Shown here: one piece after another, positions 15,831 to 24,345 of the stretch
How the letters are laid out: every line of letters starts with the position of its first letter
Position numbering within the stretch: the first letter of the stretch is position 1
Virus record (IMG/VR): IMGVR_UViG_3300010373_000077
Location: 1 to 42,288 of that record
DNA from: a virus
DNA length: 42,288 bases
Direction: 5' to 3' (one strand)
Translations under genes and position numbers: made by a program
The notes under the pieces: model-generated
Databases searched by the model: none
What the model saw: the letters and a program-made list of their open reading frames with translations, nothing else
What the model was told of the DNA's origin: nothing

Positions 15831-16852
15831 GGCGATGTCCCCGGCGGCAGGAGGATGCAATCCCGATCGATGAGGAAGTCGGACACCGGCCCGATGGGCG
15901 ACGGGCTCACGATCGGCGAGGCGGTGTGGATCTGGGCCTGGTAGCACTTGAAAAGTTCGTCTGCACGCGACCGCTGCTCGGCGGCCTCCTGGCGGTAAGC
16001 CTGGCTGTTGCCGACCGTCGTCTGCCTGCCGAGCACGAGGGCGATGGCGCCCCTGGCGATGATCTCGCGGAGCTTCTCTTCGAGGACGATCCCGCCCACG
16101 GTGGCCAGGGCGGTGGTCAGATCCCCCTTGCTCAACGCGACGGCCGCCGCGTTCGCCGGGTCCTGGCCGATGATCGGGTCCGGGGTCGACTGGCGGACCC
16201 TGGTGTAGCCCGGCCTCTGGCGATACCGGATCACCATCTCTCGCGACCGCTTGGCCGTCTCTTCCGCCCGCTGGGCAAGGAACGCGGTGAGGTCGACGCC
16301 CCTCGACCCGCCCAGCGACTTGATCGCGTCGGAGTAGAGCAGCATGTCCTCGTAATCGCACCAGGCCAGAGGAGCCGCGACGTTCCCCGGCGAGTCGCCG
16401 ACCTCCAGCCACCCGTCATACGCCAGCGACCGGACGCCGCCGACCCCCGTGACGCCGACCTGGAGGCGGTACTTGCCCTGCTCCAGCCCCGACGACTGGC
16501 CGACGGCGATCCCCAGGGTCAGCGTCCCCATCGTGGCGTCGATCCAGGCCACGGCGGGCGAGAACAGGCTGGCCTCCTCGCCACCCCGCCAGACCGAGGC
16601 GTCGAGCACCGCGCCCGACGTGTACGGCACGACGACGCCCGCGTTGAGCAGCACGGTCGCCAGGCCCATCGCGAACCCCGGGGCCACCGACGGCGATGCG
16701 ACCGCCCCGCCCGCGCCGAGCGTCCAGGCGGTCTCGGCCGGGTTCGGCTCGATCCCGCCGGGAGTGGGCGGAGGCGGAGGCGTGGGGGGAACCGGGGTGA
16801 ACGGGGCCGAGGCCCTGGGAGACCTCGGCCGGATCGCGACGACGAGCGGCAT
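15827..16852 (-). CDS. Head-tail adaptor-like protein with N-terminal beta domain
   Basis: 341 residues, ATG at 16852. After a proline-rich stretch (TPVPPTPPPPPTPGG) there is a beta-sandwich-like domain to about residue 155. Then comes a helical part starting WCDYEDMLLYSDAIKSLGG and continuing with RYRQRPGYTRVRQ, resembling gp6/DUF1320-type connector proteins. The C-terminal helices include EEKLREIIARGAIALVLGRQ. A fusion of connector and surface domain would be unusual; the split is judged by eye. Confidence 0.55.
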   Translation of the reverse strand: MPLVVAIRPRSPRASAPFTPVPPTPPPPPTPGGIEPNPAETAWTLGAGGAVASPSVAPGFAMGLATVLLNAGVVVPYTSGAVLDASVWRGGEEASLFSPAVAWIDATMGTLTLGIAVGQSSGLEQGKYRLQVGVTGVGGVRSLAYDGWLEVGDSPGNVAAPLAWCDYEDMLLYSDAIKSLGGSRGVDLTAFLAQRAEETAKRSREMVIRYRQRPGYTRVRQSTPDPIIGQDPANAAAVALSKGDLTTALATVGGIVLEEKLREIIARGAIALVLGRQTTVGNSQAYRQEAAEQRSRADELFKCYQAQIHTASPIVSPSPIGPVSDFLIDRDCILLPPGTSP

Positions 16853-16856
16853 GCGA

Positions 16857-17315
16857 TCACTCCTCGATCGAGGCGACCATCAGCAAGGTCGGGGTTCCCG
16901 GGGAAGTCGCCTCGAAGCTCACCGCCTGGCCGCCGGGGATCTGGATCTCCGAGCCCGGGGGATAGAACTCGATCACCCCCGATTGGGGCTGGACCTCCCA
17001 CCAGAGCCCGCCGTCCGCCGGGCTCGTGGGCTCGACCGTGAAGTTGGCCGAGGCCACCGTCTGGACGGTCTCCGGGTCGCTCGGGTCGTTCTTCGAGGGC
17101 GGTGCCGACGAGCCGGTGCCGAAGTTGGCCGTGCTCCGGGTCATGCGGACTTTCACCACCGCGTCGGTCCCCCCGGCCGGCTGCTTGCCGAGGATCTTGA
17201 GCGACTTCACGCGGACCCGCTGATTCGTCGGGGCCTTGATCTGGAGCAGGGTCTTGGGGGTCGCCGCCGCCAGCGCGACCTCGCCCGAGTTCACGTTCAA
17301 GAGCAGTCCGGCCAT
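16857..17315 (-). CDS. Hypothetical virion-region protein (152 residues)
   Basis: ATG at 17315. Beta-rich with short strands (KTLLQIKAPTNQRVRVKSLK, WWEVQPQSGVIEFYPPGSEI) and few helices, ending LLMVASIEE. Sits between the SGNH tail protein and the adaptor. Probably a small beta-barrel or sandwich virion component; family not recognised. Confidence 0.6.
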   Translation of the reverse strand: MAGLLLNVNSGEVALAAATPKTLLQIKAPTNQRVRVKSLKILGKQPAGGTDAVVKVRMTRSTANFGTGSSAPPSKNDPSDPETVQTVASANFTVEPTSPADGGLWWEVQPQSGVIEFYPPGSEIQIPGGQAVSFEATSPGTPTLLMVASIEE

Positions 17316-17332
17316 GAGCGAGCCCCTTCGGC

Positions 17333-19303
17333 TTAACCGATGAAGAAATAAGAGTTGGACATAATCGCCGAGGATGGGGAGGCGATCGTGACGACGCTGC
17401 CGCCCGAGCCGTCCTCGGCCATGACGATCCCCGACGCCCAGAGCATCGAGAGCACGGAATTGCCCGTGGAACTCGGGTGGACGCCATCGGCCGACAGCGC
17501 GGGGTTGAGCCGCCATGTGTCATAGGCCGTCGTGCTGCCCAGGACGATCGTCGTGCCGTTGGCGATCGAGCGGAGCGCGGCCCCGTAAGCCTGGATCGCC
17601 GTGTTGCTCGTCTCATCCCAGAGGCCGCCGGGACCGGGCGGGATGATGTAGAGCGGTTGCTGGAGGTAGACTCGCATCCCTCGCCCGGCCCACGTATTGG
17701 CGATCGTCGTCATGTCGGACAGGTATTGCGACTGGGTCGACTGCCCGGCTCCCGCCTTGGCGTTGTTCGCCCCGAGCATGATCGAGACGCCCGTCACGAC
17801 GTAGCCGAGCCCGAGGGCCGTCGTGACCGCCGCCTGAGCGGCCAGGTCGTTCGTCCCGCCCGGCAGCCAGTCGCCCGTCTTCGACCCGATGACCCCCTGG
17901 TTCAAGGCCGGCACGGTGGTCTGGGAGATGCATGGGTGGAGCGGGTCGAGCTGGTTCATGTCGGCTTCGAGGTCGACCCCGCCGCCGAAATTGGTGATCG
18001 AGTCGCCGATGGGGAGGATGACCCGCAAGGATTCCGCGAGCCTCGCCGGGAGCGACGTCTGCGAGGAGTTCTGGATCGAGAGCCCGGGATTGCCGAGGGA
18101 GTCGGTCGCCAGGGCTCGATACTGGACCTCCCCCGATCCGGGAGCAGTGTCCTTGAGCGTCGTGCTCGGCATCGCCCCGACGAATCGGCCCTGGCCGGGA
18201 GGCGTGAAGGGGGCCGTCGCGAAGCAATAGAGCCCGTAAGTGATCGTCCCCGTTCCGCCCGTCGCGACCGGCCTCCGGATCGTGATCCCCGTCGGATCGT
18301 TGGCCGCGATCGAGAGAGCCCCGAGCACAGGGTTGGTCGAGTTCATGGTGACCGACACGGCCGTCGATGTCGCCGCGTTCGATCCGCTGTCTCCGTAAAT
18401 AGTCCGGAGCCAGTAGGTGTTTCCCGGCGTCAAGCCGGTCGTCACGTTGAAGGTGTTGCTGCCGGCCGCCGCGCGGATCGTCGCCCACGCCCCTGGCGCC
18501 CCGAAGCCGTTGTCCGGAGCCTGCTGGAACGCATAGGTGATGCCCGAGCCCGTGCCGCCCGTCGGGGCCGTGCTCGACACTGTGAGGGTCGTCGTCGTGA
18601 CCGAAGACGTCGAGGTCGTGCCCGGAGTCAAGGCCCCCGAGCCTTCGTTGTTGAGGACGACCCGATTGACGTACATCGGCGTGCCGATGGACACCCAGCC
18701 GGTGAACGCGATCGTCCCGGCGGATTGCTGCGGCCCGGCCGTCGAGTCGGTGATCGTCTGCTGGAACGCCTGGATCGAGGCAGTCAGGTCGAAGACGGTA
18801 ACCGTCAGCGTCGTCGGGTTCGAACCCGACGCTCGGAAGTTGGCCCTGTAGTTATGCCCGATCGTGTAGGTGAAACCCGTCCCGTGGCTGTAATTGCCCC
18901 CGCTCAGGTCCGCGTACGGCATCACCTGGATCTGGAGATTATTGCCCCGGAGGGACCCGGTCGGCCCGGTGCCCAGCATGCACCAGTAGCCCGAGAGTCC
19001 ATTCGCCGCGCACCGGAGTTGCACCCCAAGGATGTTGCCGTTGCCGTCATATGTGAAATAAACGTCCGCCGATTGTTCGAGCAACGCCTCGGAGAACGGC
19101 CGGATGAGCCAGTAGGTCCCGAGGTTCGACCCGAACGTCCCCACGAGCTGGTTGGACGCGTTGACCAGCCACGACGATCCCGCCAGGTCCTTCCAGTTGG
19201 AGGCCAGCCCGATCGAGACCGAGTCGGCGGCGCCCGTGACGCTGCCCGCGCCACCGGCGGAAGTCGGCCCGACGAAGATCCCGTCATAGTAGGGTACGGT
19301 CAT
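17333..19303 (-). CDS. Virion-associated SGNH-hydrolase (esterase) protein
   Basis: 656 residues, ATG at 19303. Three parts. Residues 1-220 look like a concanavalin-type lectin domain (ANWKDL-like strands, VYFTYDGNGNILGVQL). Residues about 225-420 look like FN3-type Thr/Gly-rich repeats. Residues 425-625 carry SGNH hydrolase blocks: GDSIT at 433-437 (catalytic Ser435), GANN at 511-514 and DGVHP at 606-610 (Asp606, His609). Such enzymes deacetylate or cleave esters on surface polysaccharides, so this is probably an adsorption or tail-spike-like protein. It lies within the connector genes, not with the tail-tip genes. Confidence 0.8.
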   Translation of the reverse strand: MTVPYYDGIFVGPTSAGGAGSVTGAADSVSIGLASNWKDLAGSSWLVNASNQLVGTFGSNLGTYWLIRPFSEALLEQSADVYFTYDGNGNILGVQLRCAANGLSGYWCMLGTGPTGSLRGNNLQIQVMPYADLSGGNYSHGTGFTYTIGHNYRANFRASGSNPTTLTVTVFDLTASIQAFQQTITDSTAGPQQSAGTIAFTGWVSIGTPMYVNRVVLNNEGSGALTPGTTSTSSVTTTTLTVSSTAPTGGTGSGITYAFQQAPDNGFGAPGAWATIRAAAGSNTFNVTTGLTPGNTYWLRTIYGDSGSNAATSTAVSVTMNSTNPVLGALSIAANDPTGITIRRPVATGGTGTITYGLYCFATAPFTPPGQGRFVGAMPSTTLKDTAPGSGEVQYRALATDSLGNPGLSIQNSSQTSLPARLAESLRVILPIGDSITNFGGGVDLEADMNQLDPLHPCISQTTVPALNQGVIGSKTGDWLPGGTNDLAAQAAVTTALGLGYVVTGVSIMLGANNAKAGAGQSTQSQYLSDMTTIANTWAGRGMRVYLQQPLYIIPPGPGGLWDETSNTAIQAYGAALRSIANGTTIVLGSTTAYDTWRLNPALSADGVHPSSTGNSVLSMLWASGIVMAEDGSGGSVVTIASPSSAIMSNSYFFIG

Positions 19304-19395
19304 GATTCCACCGTGGTTCCTTTGCGGGAGGCTTCAGGTCGGCTATCGTGGGCGATGGCGAGATCGATCCGGCTTACTTTGCAGGGGCTGAGCAC

Positions 19396-19596
19396 ATGGC
19401 CGTTCCGGGCGACGAGATCATCGACAAGCTACTCCGCGAACTGGCCGCCCTCGGCCTCGGCCGCTCCCCGCCGGAGCCCAACCCCGAGACGCTCCGAGGC
19501 GCCGTGAGGGATTGGCTTGCCGGGCTCGAAGCCACGCCCGAGCCCGACTTCGACGCCGAGGTCCGGGAGTTGGAAAACCGGGGCCGGATCTGGTGA
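19396..19596 (+). CDS. Opposite-strand small protein inside the virion operon
   Basis: 66 residues, ATG at 19396 after AGGGG; a longer GTG start at 19348 is possible. Fills the only gap between two minus-strand virion genes. The sequence DEIIDKLLRELAALGLGRSP then ETLRGAVRDWLAGLEATPEP looks like a real acidic helical protein, while the minus reading here is Ser-rich noise. Candidate moron gene; function unknown. Confidence 0.5.
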   Translation: MAVPGDEIIDKLLRELAALGLGRSPPEPNPETLRGAVRDWLAGLEATPEPDFDAEVRELENRGRIW

Positions 19597-19600
19597 AGAG

Positions 19601-19981
19601 TCACGAAAGCACCGCCGACGCGGGCACGGAGCCGCTGATGACCACGGTCAACTGGCTCGGCCGGAACGTCTCGTCGTCTCCCGCCCTGAGAGTGGAGACC
19701 AACTCGGCGACGACGCTCGGCTCGGAGGCCGCGAGTCGGACCTGATCATGGATCGTCACGACGTAATCGCCGTCCGCGAATGCGGCGTTGGTGGCCAGGT
19801 TCGCCTTATATCGCCCGCGAAAGGCCCCGGCGTCTTCCGGGAGCGGGAACGTGAGTGAGCCCGGAGATGCGGAGAAGGCCATCACGCCGGGGCTGAAATC
19901 AAAGAACAGTCCGTCCGACAGCCTCTCGACCGAGAACGAGAGTTGATTGCCGCTGTCATATTGGAAGCGGAGATGCAGCAT
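19601..19981 (-). CDS. Hypothetical virion-region protein (126 residues)
   Basis: ATG at 19981. Beta-rich: HLRFQYDSGNQLSFSVERL, GRYKANLATNAAFADGDYVV, QLTVVISGSVPASAVLS. Probably a small beta-sandwich virion component. Encoded just downstream of the sigma factor. Family not recognised. Confidence 0.6.
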   Translation of the reverse strand: MLHLRFQYDSGNQLSFSVERLSDGLFFDFSPGVMAFSASPGSLTFPLPEDAGAFRGRYKANLATNAAFADGDYVVTIHDQVRLAASEPSVVAELVSTLRAGDDETFRPSQLTVVISGSVPASAVLS

Positions 19982-19988
19982 CGGTCGG

Positions 19989-20597
19989 TCACCTCGACAG
20001 GAGTTTCCGTGCCAACTGGACTTGCCGGGAGACCTCGGAAGGTGCCCATCCGAGCTTCGTGCCGGCCTGGATGTGCGTCAGTCCTTCGAGGTAGACCGCA
20101 CGGAGCGCGGTCGCGGCCTTGGGTGGGATCTGGCGAAGGATCGCCTCGACCTCATCGGGGGCGTCGTCGTCGCGGTCGACGACCGCCGGTTCGGAGTCCT
20201 GGAACCGGAACCCCGGGGCGACCCTGCTTAGCCCTTCGCCCTCGCCATTGAAGACCCACCAGCGTCGGGCATCCCGCGCGAGGCCGCCTCGCTTGAACAG
20301 GATGAGCGAGCGGAGGTGATGCTTGGCGGATTTCCCGATCTCGCCCACGATCCGGAACCGCGCGAAGGTCGCGAATGCGATCCCGTTCTCCGGGTCGAAG
20401 TCGCGAGCGGCGGCGACCAGCGCGGCCTGCATGACCGAGAAGTATCTGTCGCCGTCCCTCCTCTGGAGGTCGCGGAAGCAAGGTCGTTTCCGGATCAGGC
20501 TCGCGATGACTTTCTTCCCCCACGGCAGATAATCTTCCGCGAGTCTCCGGATCTCGGGCGTCATCGGCGCCCTCTTGCGCCTGGCGAGCTTCACCAT
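19989..20597 (-). CDS. Sigma-70 family RNA polymerase sigma factor (head-operon copy)
   Basis: 202 residues, ATG at 20597 (GTG at 20594 would give a GTGA coupling). Region 2-like sequence at residues 60-100: VAAARDFDPENGIAFATFAR then FRIVGEIGKSAKHHLRSL, matching the FliA/SigB-type region that binds the -10 element. Region 4-like helix-turn-helix at 165-200: YLEGLTHIQAGTKLGWAPSE then VSRQVQLARKLL. It could redirect host polymerase to late promoters. Its place inside the head genes is unusual. It shares AARDFDP with the second sigma factor. Confidence 0.75.
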   Translation of the reverse strand: MVKLARRKRAPMTPEIRRLAEDYLPWGKKVIASLIRKRPCFRDLQRRDGDRYFSVMQAALVAAARDFDPENGIAFATFARFRIVGEIGKSAKHHLRSLILFKRGGLARDARRWWVFNGEGEGLSRVAPGFRFQDSEPAVVDRDDDAPDEVEAILRQIPPKAATALRAVYLEGLTHIQAGTKLGWAPSEVSRQVQLARKLLSR

Positions 20598-21142
20598 GAC
20601 CAGGGCCCTCCGAAGGGGCCTTGGCCGAAACCGTAGGGGTAACCGAAGCCGCCCGGATAGGCCGGCGGCTGGCCCGGCTCTCCGGTCGGCGAGACCTCGC
20701 GGAACGGCCCGTTCATCACCACGACGTCGCCCACCGGCTCGCGATAGGGCACCTTGCAGATGGCGTCCAGTTGACCGACGCGGGTCACGACGGCCGCCTT
20801 CTGGTCCCGCGCCCATCCGCTGACCACGGCGACCGATGACACCGCCTCCTGGTGGGCCTGGGAGGCCCGCCACCAGCCGGCCAGGGCGAGCTTGAGCGCG
20901 TGCCACTCCGCCTCGTCCATCACCCTCTCCGCGCCGAACGAGGAGAGGGCGGCGAGGTCGGAGTCCGCCAGGACCAGGGGGCTCGCCAGGGCGAGCCCGA
21001 CCGCCTTGGCCCCGATCCGGAGCCCCTGGCGGATGACGGGGATGGAGCCGTCCGCCGCGCGGGCGAACAGCCCGGCGGCGTCGAGCAGCAGCCCGCATCG
21101 CGCGGAGACTTCGGATTCGAGGTCGGCGACGGCCAGGGTCAT
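20591..21142 (-). CDS. Hypothetical head-region protein (183 residues)
   Basis: ATG at 21142. Helical Ala-rich N-terminal part (VSARCGLLLDAAGLFARAAD, EAEWHALKLALAGWWRASQA), a beta segment (GDVVVMNGPFREVSP) and a Gly/Pro/Tyr-rich tail (AYPGGFGYPYGFGQGPF). Overlaps the sigma gene start. Position suggests a head-tail connector; not recognised. Confidence 0.55.
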   Translation of the reverse strand: MTLAVADLESEVSARCGLLLDAAGLFARAADGSIPVIRQGLRIGAKAVGLALASPLVLADSDLAALSSFGAERVMDEAEWHALKLALAGWWRASQAHQEAVSSVAVVSGWARDQKAAVVTRVGQLDAICKVPYREPVGDVVVMNGPFREVSPTGEPGQPPAYPGGFGYPYGFGQGPFGGPWSW

Positions 21143-21149
21143 GGTCGGC

Positions 21150-21518
21150 TCACTTCGGTTTCGGGGCGGCCGGGGCTGCGGTGGGCGCCGGGGCGGTTGC
21201 GGCGGCGACGGGAGGCACGGTCGCGGGAGCGGCTTTCGCCTTCTCCTCTTGGAGGGCCTTGATCCTGGCGGCCTCGTCCGCCTTGGCCTTCGCCTCGGAG
21301 TCGGCGTGGAGCTTCGCCTTCTCCTCTTGGAGGGCCTTGATCCTGGCGTCGAGTTCTTCCTCGGTCCGTTTGATGACGGCGGGGTCGCCCGAATCGATGG
21401 CGGCCTCGGCCGAGGAGGGCAAGTGCTCCGGGAGCGTCGCGACGACCCGGGAGTTGAGCATGACGCTCGCCCCTCGGGCCTGGATCTGCCTCATCTGTTC
21501 CAGGCTGCGGTCCGGCAC
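21150..21518 (-). CDS. Coiled-coil protein with internal repeat (122 residues)
   Basis: ATG at 21518. Residues 53-95 are a charged coiled coil in which RIKALQEEKAK occurs twice. The underlying DNA is repeated at about 21239-21275 and 21318-21350. The C-terminus is Ala/Pro-rich (AAATAPAPTAAPAAPKPK). Directly downstream of the major capsid gene. Could be a head accessory protein; no family recognised. Confidence 0.6.
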   Translation of the reverse strand: MPDRSLEQMRQIQARGASVMLNSRVVATLPEHLPSSAEAAIDSGDPAVIKRTEEELDARIKALQEEKAKLHADSEAKAKADEAARIKALQEEKAKAAPATVPPVAAATAPAPTAAPAAPKPK

Positions 21519-21587
21519 GGTCGATCTCCCTGGGTTCGGGTGGAGAGTGAGCCGGGGCCGAATTGCCCCGGCTCGCCTCGGTCGGGA

Positions 21588-22823
21588 TCAGACGATGGCG
21601 ATGTCGGTGAGGGGGACCGGATCGACCAGGGGCCCGAGGAACAGGACCGACTCGCAGACCTCGTCGAACTTGCGCGGCCAGCCCCGCATCGTGGTCCAGA
21701 TCGAGAAGGTCGCCGGGTTCATGCTGCTCGGCATGTCGAAGTAGCTGAACATGCCCGGCTCTCCGGGGGGCAGTCCCCCGGGCACGACGCCGTTGGAGAA
21801 GCGGATCGAGTCGGCCCGGGACTCCATCGTGGTCCCGATCCCGAAGTCGTGCACGGCGTCGTTCCGGTCGTTCCGCTTGTCGTCGAGGATGATGCACGCC
21901 TCGGGGGCCAGCGGGAGGAACGGGTAGTAGATCGAAGGGGAGCCGTCGCCGTTCTCGCTCTGGTAGACCGCGTCGTAGGAGACGACCTCCAGGTCCCGGC
22001 TGCTGTTGCCGACCCCCTTGAGGACCCGGTTGAGCAGGTCGTCCAGGAGCGGGTAATCGGCCGGGGAGATATTGTTGAAGGTGGTGAACGGGGCCTGCTG
22101 GAAGACCGCCAGGTTCTTGAACTCGGTCGTGAGCTGGATCCCCCGCTTGACGGCGGTCGGCATCGTGAGGCGGTTCGTCTCGCGGCCGTAGCGACGTCGC
22201 CGGGTCTCGATCATGTTGAAGATGTAAGTGATGATCGGGCACGCCACGTTCACGGACCCGTCCGGGTTGCCGAGCGGCGTCTGGACGAACGACTTCATGT
22301 CCGGCTTCATGCCCCAGGTCGGGGACCGGCCGGAGGCGTCGGTCATGGAGAAGCCGAGCCGGTTGTACGAGGAGGTGCCGTAGAAGCCGTCGGTCGCCAT
22401 CGCGACCGCCAGCCACTCCTGCCGCCACTCCGTGCCGATGACCTGGTTCATCACCGTCCGGAAGAAGACGTCCTTCGCGAAGATCCCGTCCGGGTCCATG
22501 GTGATCGCGGCCTTGACCTCGTAATACTCCTCGACCTGATCGGCACTCCAGACGGTACCGACCTTCATGCTCTGGAGGTTCGAAGCCTCCAGGTACACGC
22601 GGGACGCCTGGTAGGCCACGCCCGGGGAGTTGGGCGCGATGAGGTCGGCGATCTGGAGGTTCCCCTTCCATTTCGCCATCAAGTAGCGATTGGGGCTCTC
22701 ATTCTGCTTGAGGCGGTTGAGGAACAGGAGTTCGCCCGGGATCGTCCGCGCGTCCTGGATGTCCTTGCGGATCTCGTTGACGCGAAGGCCCGGGAGGAAG
22801 TCGGTACCGGCGGCGGGAGGCAT
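21588..22823 (-). CDS. Major capsid protein
   Basis: 411 residues, ATG at 22823 preceded by AAAGGA. Begins MPPAAGTDFLPGLRVNEIRK. The layout fits capsid proteins of the gpE type: an N-terminal arm, a beta-rich middle (SMKVGTVWSADQVEEYYEVK), a long helix region (IITYIFNMIETRRRRYGRET, with LTMPTAVKRGIQL) and a final beta part. It is preceded by protease and decoration genes, the standard order. The length suits a self-assembling shell subunit, with a separate or nested scaffold. Confidence 0.75.
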   Translation of the reverse strand: MPPAAGTDFLPGLRVNEIRKDIQDARTIPGELLFLNRLKQNESPNRYLMAKWKGNLQIADLIAPNSPGVAYQASRVYLEASNLQSMKVGTVWSADQVEEYYEVKAAITMDPDGIFAKDVFFRTVMNQVIGTEWRQEWLAVAMATDGFYGTSSYNRLGFSMTDASGRSPTWGMKPDMKSFVQTPLGNPDGSVNVACPIITYIFNMIETRRRRYGRETNRLTMPTAVKRGIQLTTEFKNLAVFQQAPFTTFNNISPADYPLLDDLLNRVLKGVGNSSRDLEVVSYDAVYQSENGDGSPSIYYPFLPLAPEACIILDDKRNDRNDAVHDFGIGTTMESRADSIRFSNGVVPGGLPPGEPGMFSYFDMPSSMNPATFSIWTTMRGWPRKFDEVCESVLFLGPLVDPVPLTDIAIV

Positions 22824-22898
22824 GGTGGTTCCTTTCTGCGTTGGATTCCCGGCGAGGGATGTCCTGCCGCCGGTCGCGTGACATCGTTCGAGGTGGCT

Positions 22899-22930
22899 TC
22901 GGTCGGGTCGGGTCGGATCGGGTCGGATCA
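22899..22930. repeat. Short GGTCG/GGATCG direct repeats in the capsid leader
   Basis: Four to five near copies of GGTCG or GGATCG between the decoration and major capsid genes. On the transcribed strand this is a leader of repeated GAcCC-type units. Possibly a slippage relic or an RNA stability element. Confidence 0.5.
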
Positions 22931-23761
22931 GACGAAGACCATTTCGAGGCTCGGGAAGGCGACCCGGACCTCGGCGACGGTCGGTCCGACCGCGAGGCTG
23001 TGAGTGCCCGATGTCATGATGATCTTGGCGCCCCAGACCCGGCCGCCCACGACGCACTCCCCTGTGTGCATGTCGTCCTGGAGCGGGAGCTGGAGCGAGC
23101 CCGCCATGACCTTCGTCCGGTTGAGGATGAAGCAGTCGCCGGGCACCAGGACGTCGCGTCCCGAGCCCGTCGCCGATGGGTCGAAGGGGCCGAACGCCCG
23201 GGGGATTCCGCCCGCGCCGGTGGTGAACACCGCCGTCGGGGTGCCGCCCGTCAGCCCCGCCGCGCTGGCCGTGAAGGTGGTGGTGCCGAGGATGCCGGAA
23301 GGCGTGATGTAATAGGGGCCGCCCAGGGCGCCCGTCACGACGATGTTCCCCGTCCCGACATTGAACAGGGCCTCCAGGGCGGTCTTGACCTGGAGCGGGC
23401 TGGCCCCGAAGGGGATGTTGGCCGTGGTCTGGGTCGAGCTGGCCCCGGTCGCCGTGTTGGTCGGCGAGATGGTGAAGTTGCCGCCCGTCGCGCCGCCTCC
23501 GATGGTCAGGACGTTGGCCGCGCCGTTGTTGATCCGGCACATCACCTGCCCGAAGCGAGCGTACCGCCAGCCGGCTCGCATCAACTCCGTATCGATGAGC
23601 GTGAGATCGGACCCGAGCGCCGAGAAGGTGCTCCAATCGATCGTCGCGCCTCCGGGGATGCCGAAGGTGCGGACGTCGACCCCCGCGATGACTTGGGCGC
23701 CATACCCCGATCGGTAAGGCAGTAGGTTGCGGCCGGGGATTCCGAGGTTGCCCAGGGACAT
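22928..23761 (-). CDS. Probable capsid decoration or second head protein
   Basis: 277 residues, ATG at 23761. Gly/Thr/Ala-rich beta-type sequence (NVLTIGGGATGGNFTISPTN, TGALGGPYYITPSGILGTTT) with an N-terminal segment LGIPGRNLLPYRSGYGAQV. Located between the protease and the major capsid gene, the place of decoration proteins such as lambda gpD. The inserted Ig-like TTTFTASAAG segment suggests surface exposure. Identity is inferred from position. Confidence 0.6.
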   Translation of the reverse strand: MSLGNLGIPGRNLLPYRSGYGAQVIAGVDVRTFGIPGGATIDWSTFSALGSDLTLIDTELMRAGWRYARFGQVMCRINNGAANVLTIGGGATGGNFTISPTNTATGASSTQTTANIPFGASPLQVKTALEALFNVGTGNIVVTGALGGPYYITPSGILGTTTFTASAAGLTGGTPTAVFTTGAGGIPRAFGPFDPSATGSGRDVLVPGDCFILNRTKVMAGSLQLPLQDDMHTGECVVGGRVWGAKIIMTSGTHSLAVGPTVAEVRVAFPSLEMVFV

Positions 23762-23774
23762 TGCGATTCTCCTT

Positions 23775-23813
23775 GGTTCGTTCGTTCGATGGATCGAGGA
23801 TCGAGGATCGGGG
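23775..23813. repeat. Short TTCG and GGATCGA direct repeats
   Basis: Three copies of GTTC-type tetramer units followed by three of GGATCGA-like units, in the gap between the protease and decoration genes. Similar in style to the repeats before the capsid gene. Confidence 0.5.
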
Positions 23814-23823
23814 GACGCCCGGG

Positions 23824-24345
23824 TTATTTGGGAGCGGCCACGCCGTTGTAGCCCCTGGTCCTGGCCTGGGTTTCCTCTCGCCGCTTCTCGCGAGCCTCGG
23901 CCCGTTTCTTGTCGTCGGCCTCGTCGCCCTCGGTCGCCGGGTCCATGCCCATCGCCCGGGTCTGGTCGGCAGGGTCGGAGCTTCCCTTGTCGGCGAGGAG
24001 CCCGTGCGGCTTGCGGGCGCCATAGGCGGACTTGATGGCCTGCTGGCGGAACTCGGGCGAGCCCGCGACGGGGTTGGCGAGGTCGTCCCGCGCGGCGACG
24101 ACGTAAGCGGCCTTGATCTGGGCCCGCTCGCCGGGTGTGGCGACGGCGCCCTTGCCCGTGACGAGCGAGGCGACGAACGATTCCGCCGATGCCTCGATCC
24201 GATCGGAGATGGCCTTCTCGGCGGTGGCGCCGGCTTCCTCGGCCTTCTTGGCGTTGGTGTCAGCCAGGGCCTTGTAGTGGTCGACCTGCTTCTGTAGCTC
24301 GGCCGCCTTCTCGGCGGCAATCGTCTCGGCGCTCTTCTCGCTCAT
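23824..24345 (-). CDS. Possible nested scaffold protein from an internal start
   Basis: In-frame ATG at 24345 (residue 295 of the protease) with GGAG seven bases upstream would give a 173-residue protein made only of the coiled-coil tail. This is the arrangement of lambda C and Nu3. No separate scaffold gene was found in the head region, which makes the nested product more likely. Internal translation is not proven by sequence. Confidence 0.4.
   Translation of the reverse strand: MSEKSAETIAAEKAAELQKQVDHYKALADTNAKKAEEAGATAEKAISDRIEASAESFVASLVTGKGAVATPGERAQIKAAYVVAARDDLANPVAGSPEFRQQAIKSAYGARKPHGLLADKGSSDPADQTRAMGMDPATEGDEADDKKRAEAREKRREETQARTRGYNGVAAPK

Noticed and set aside
17477-19507. Plus-strand open frame of 676 codons
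   Set aside because: Shadow of the SGNH protein; Arg/Val/Gly/Asp-rich and without recognisable domains.
20892-23003. Plus-strand open frame of 703 codons
   Set aside because: Shadow of capsid and neighbouring genes with typical reverse-frame composition.
22824-24320. N-terminal extension of the major capsid reading frame
   Set aside because: Arg/Pro-rich shadow of decoration and protease genes; a good ATG and ribosome site exist at 22823.
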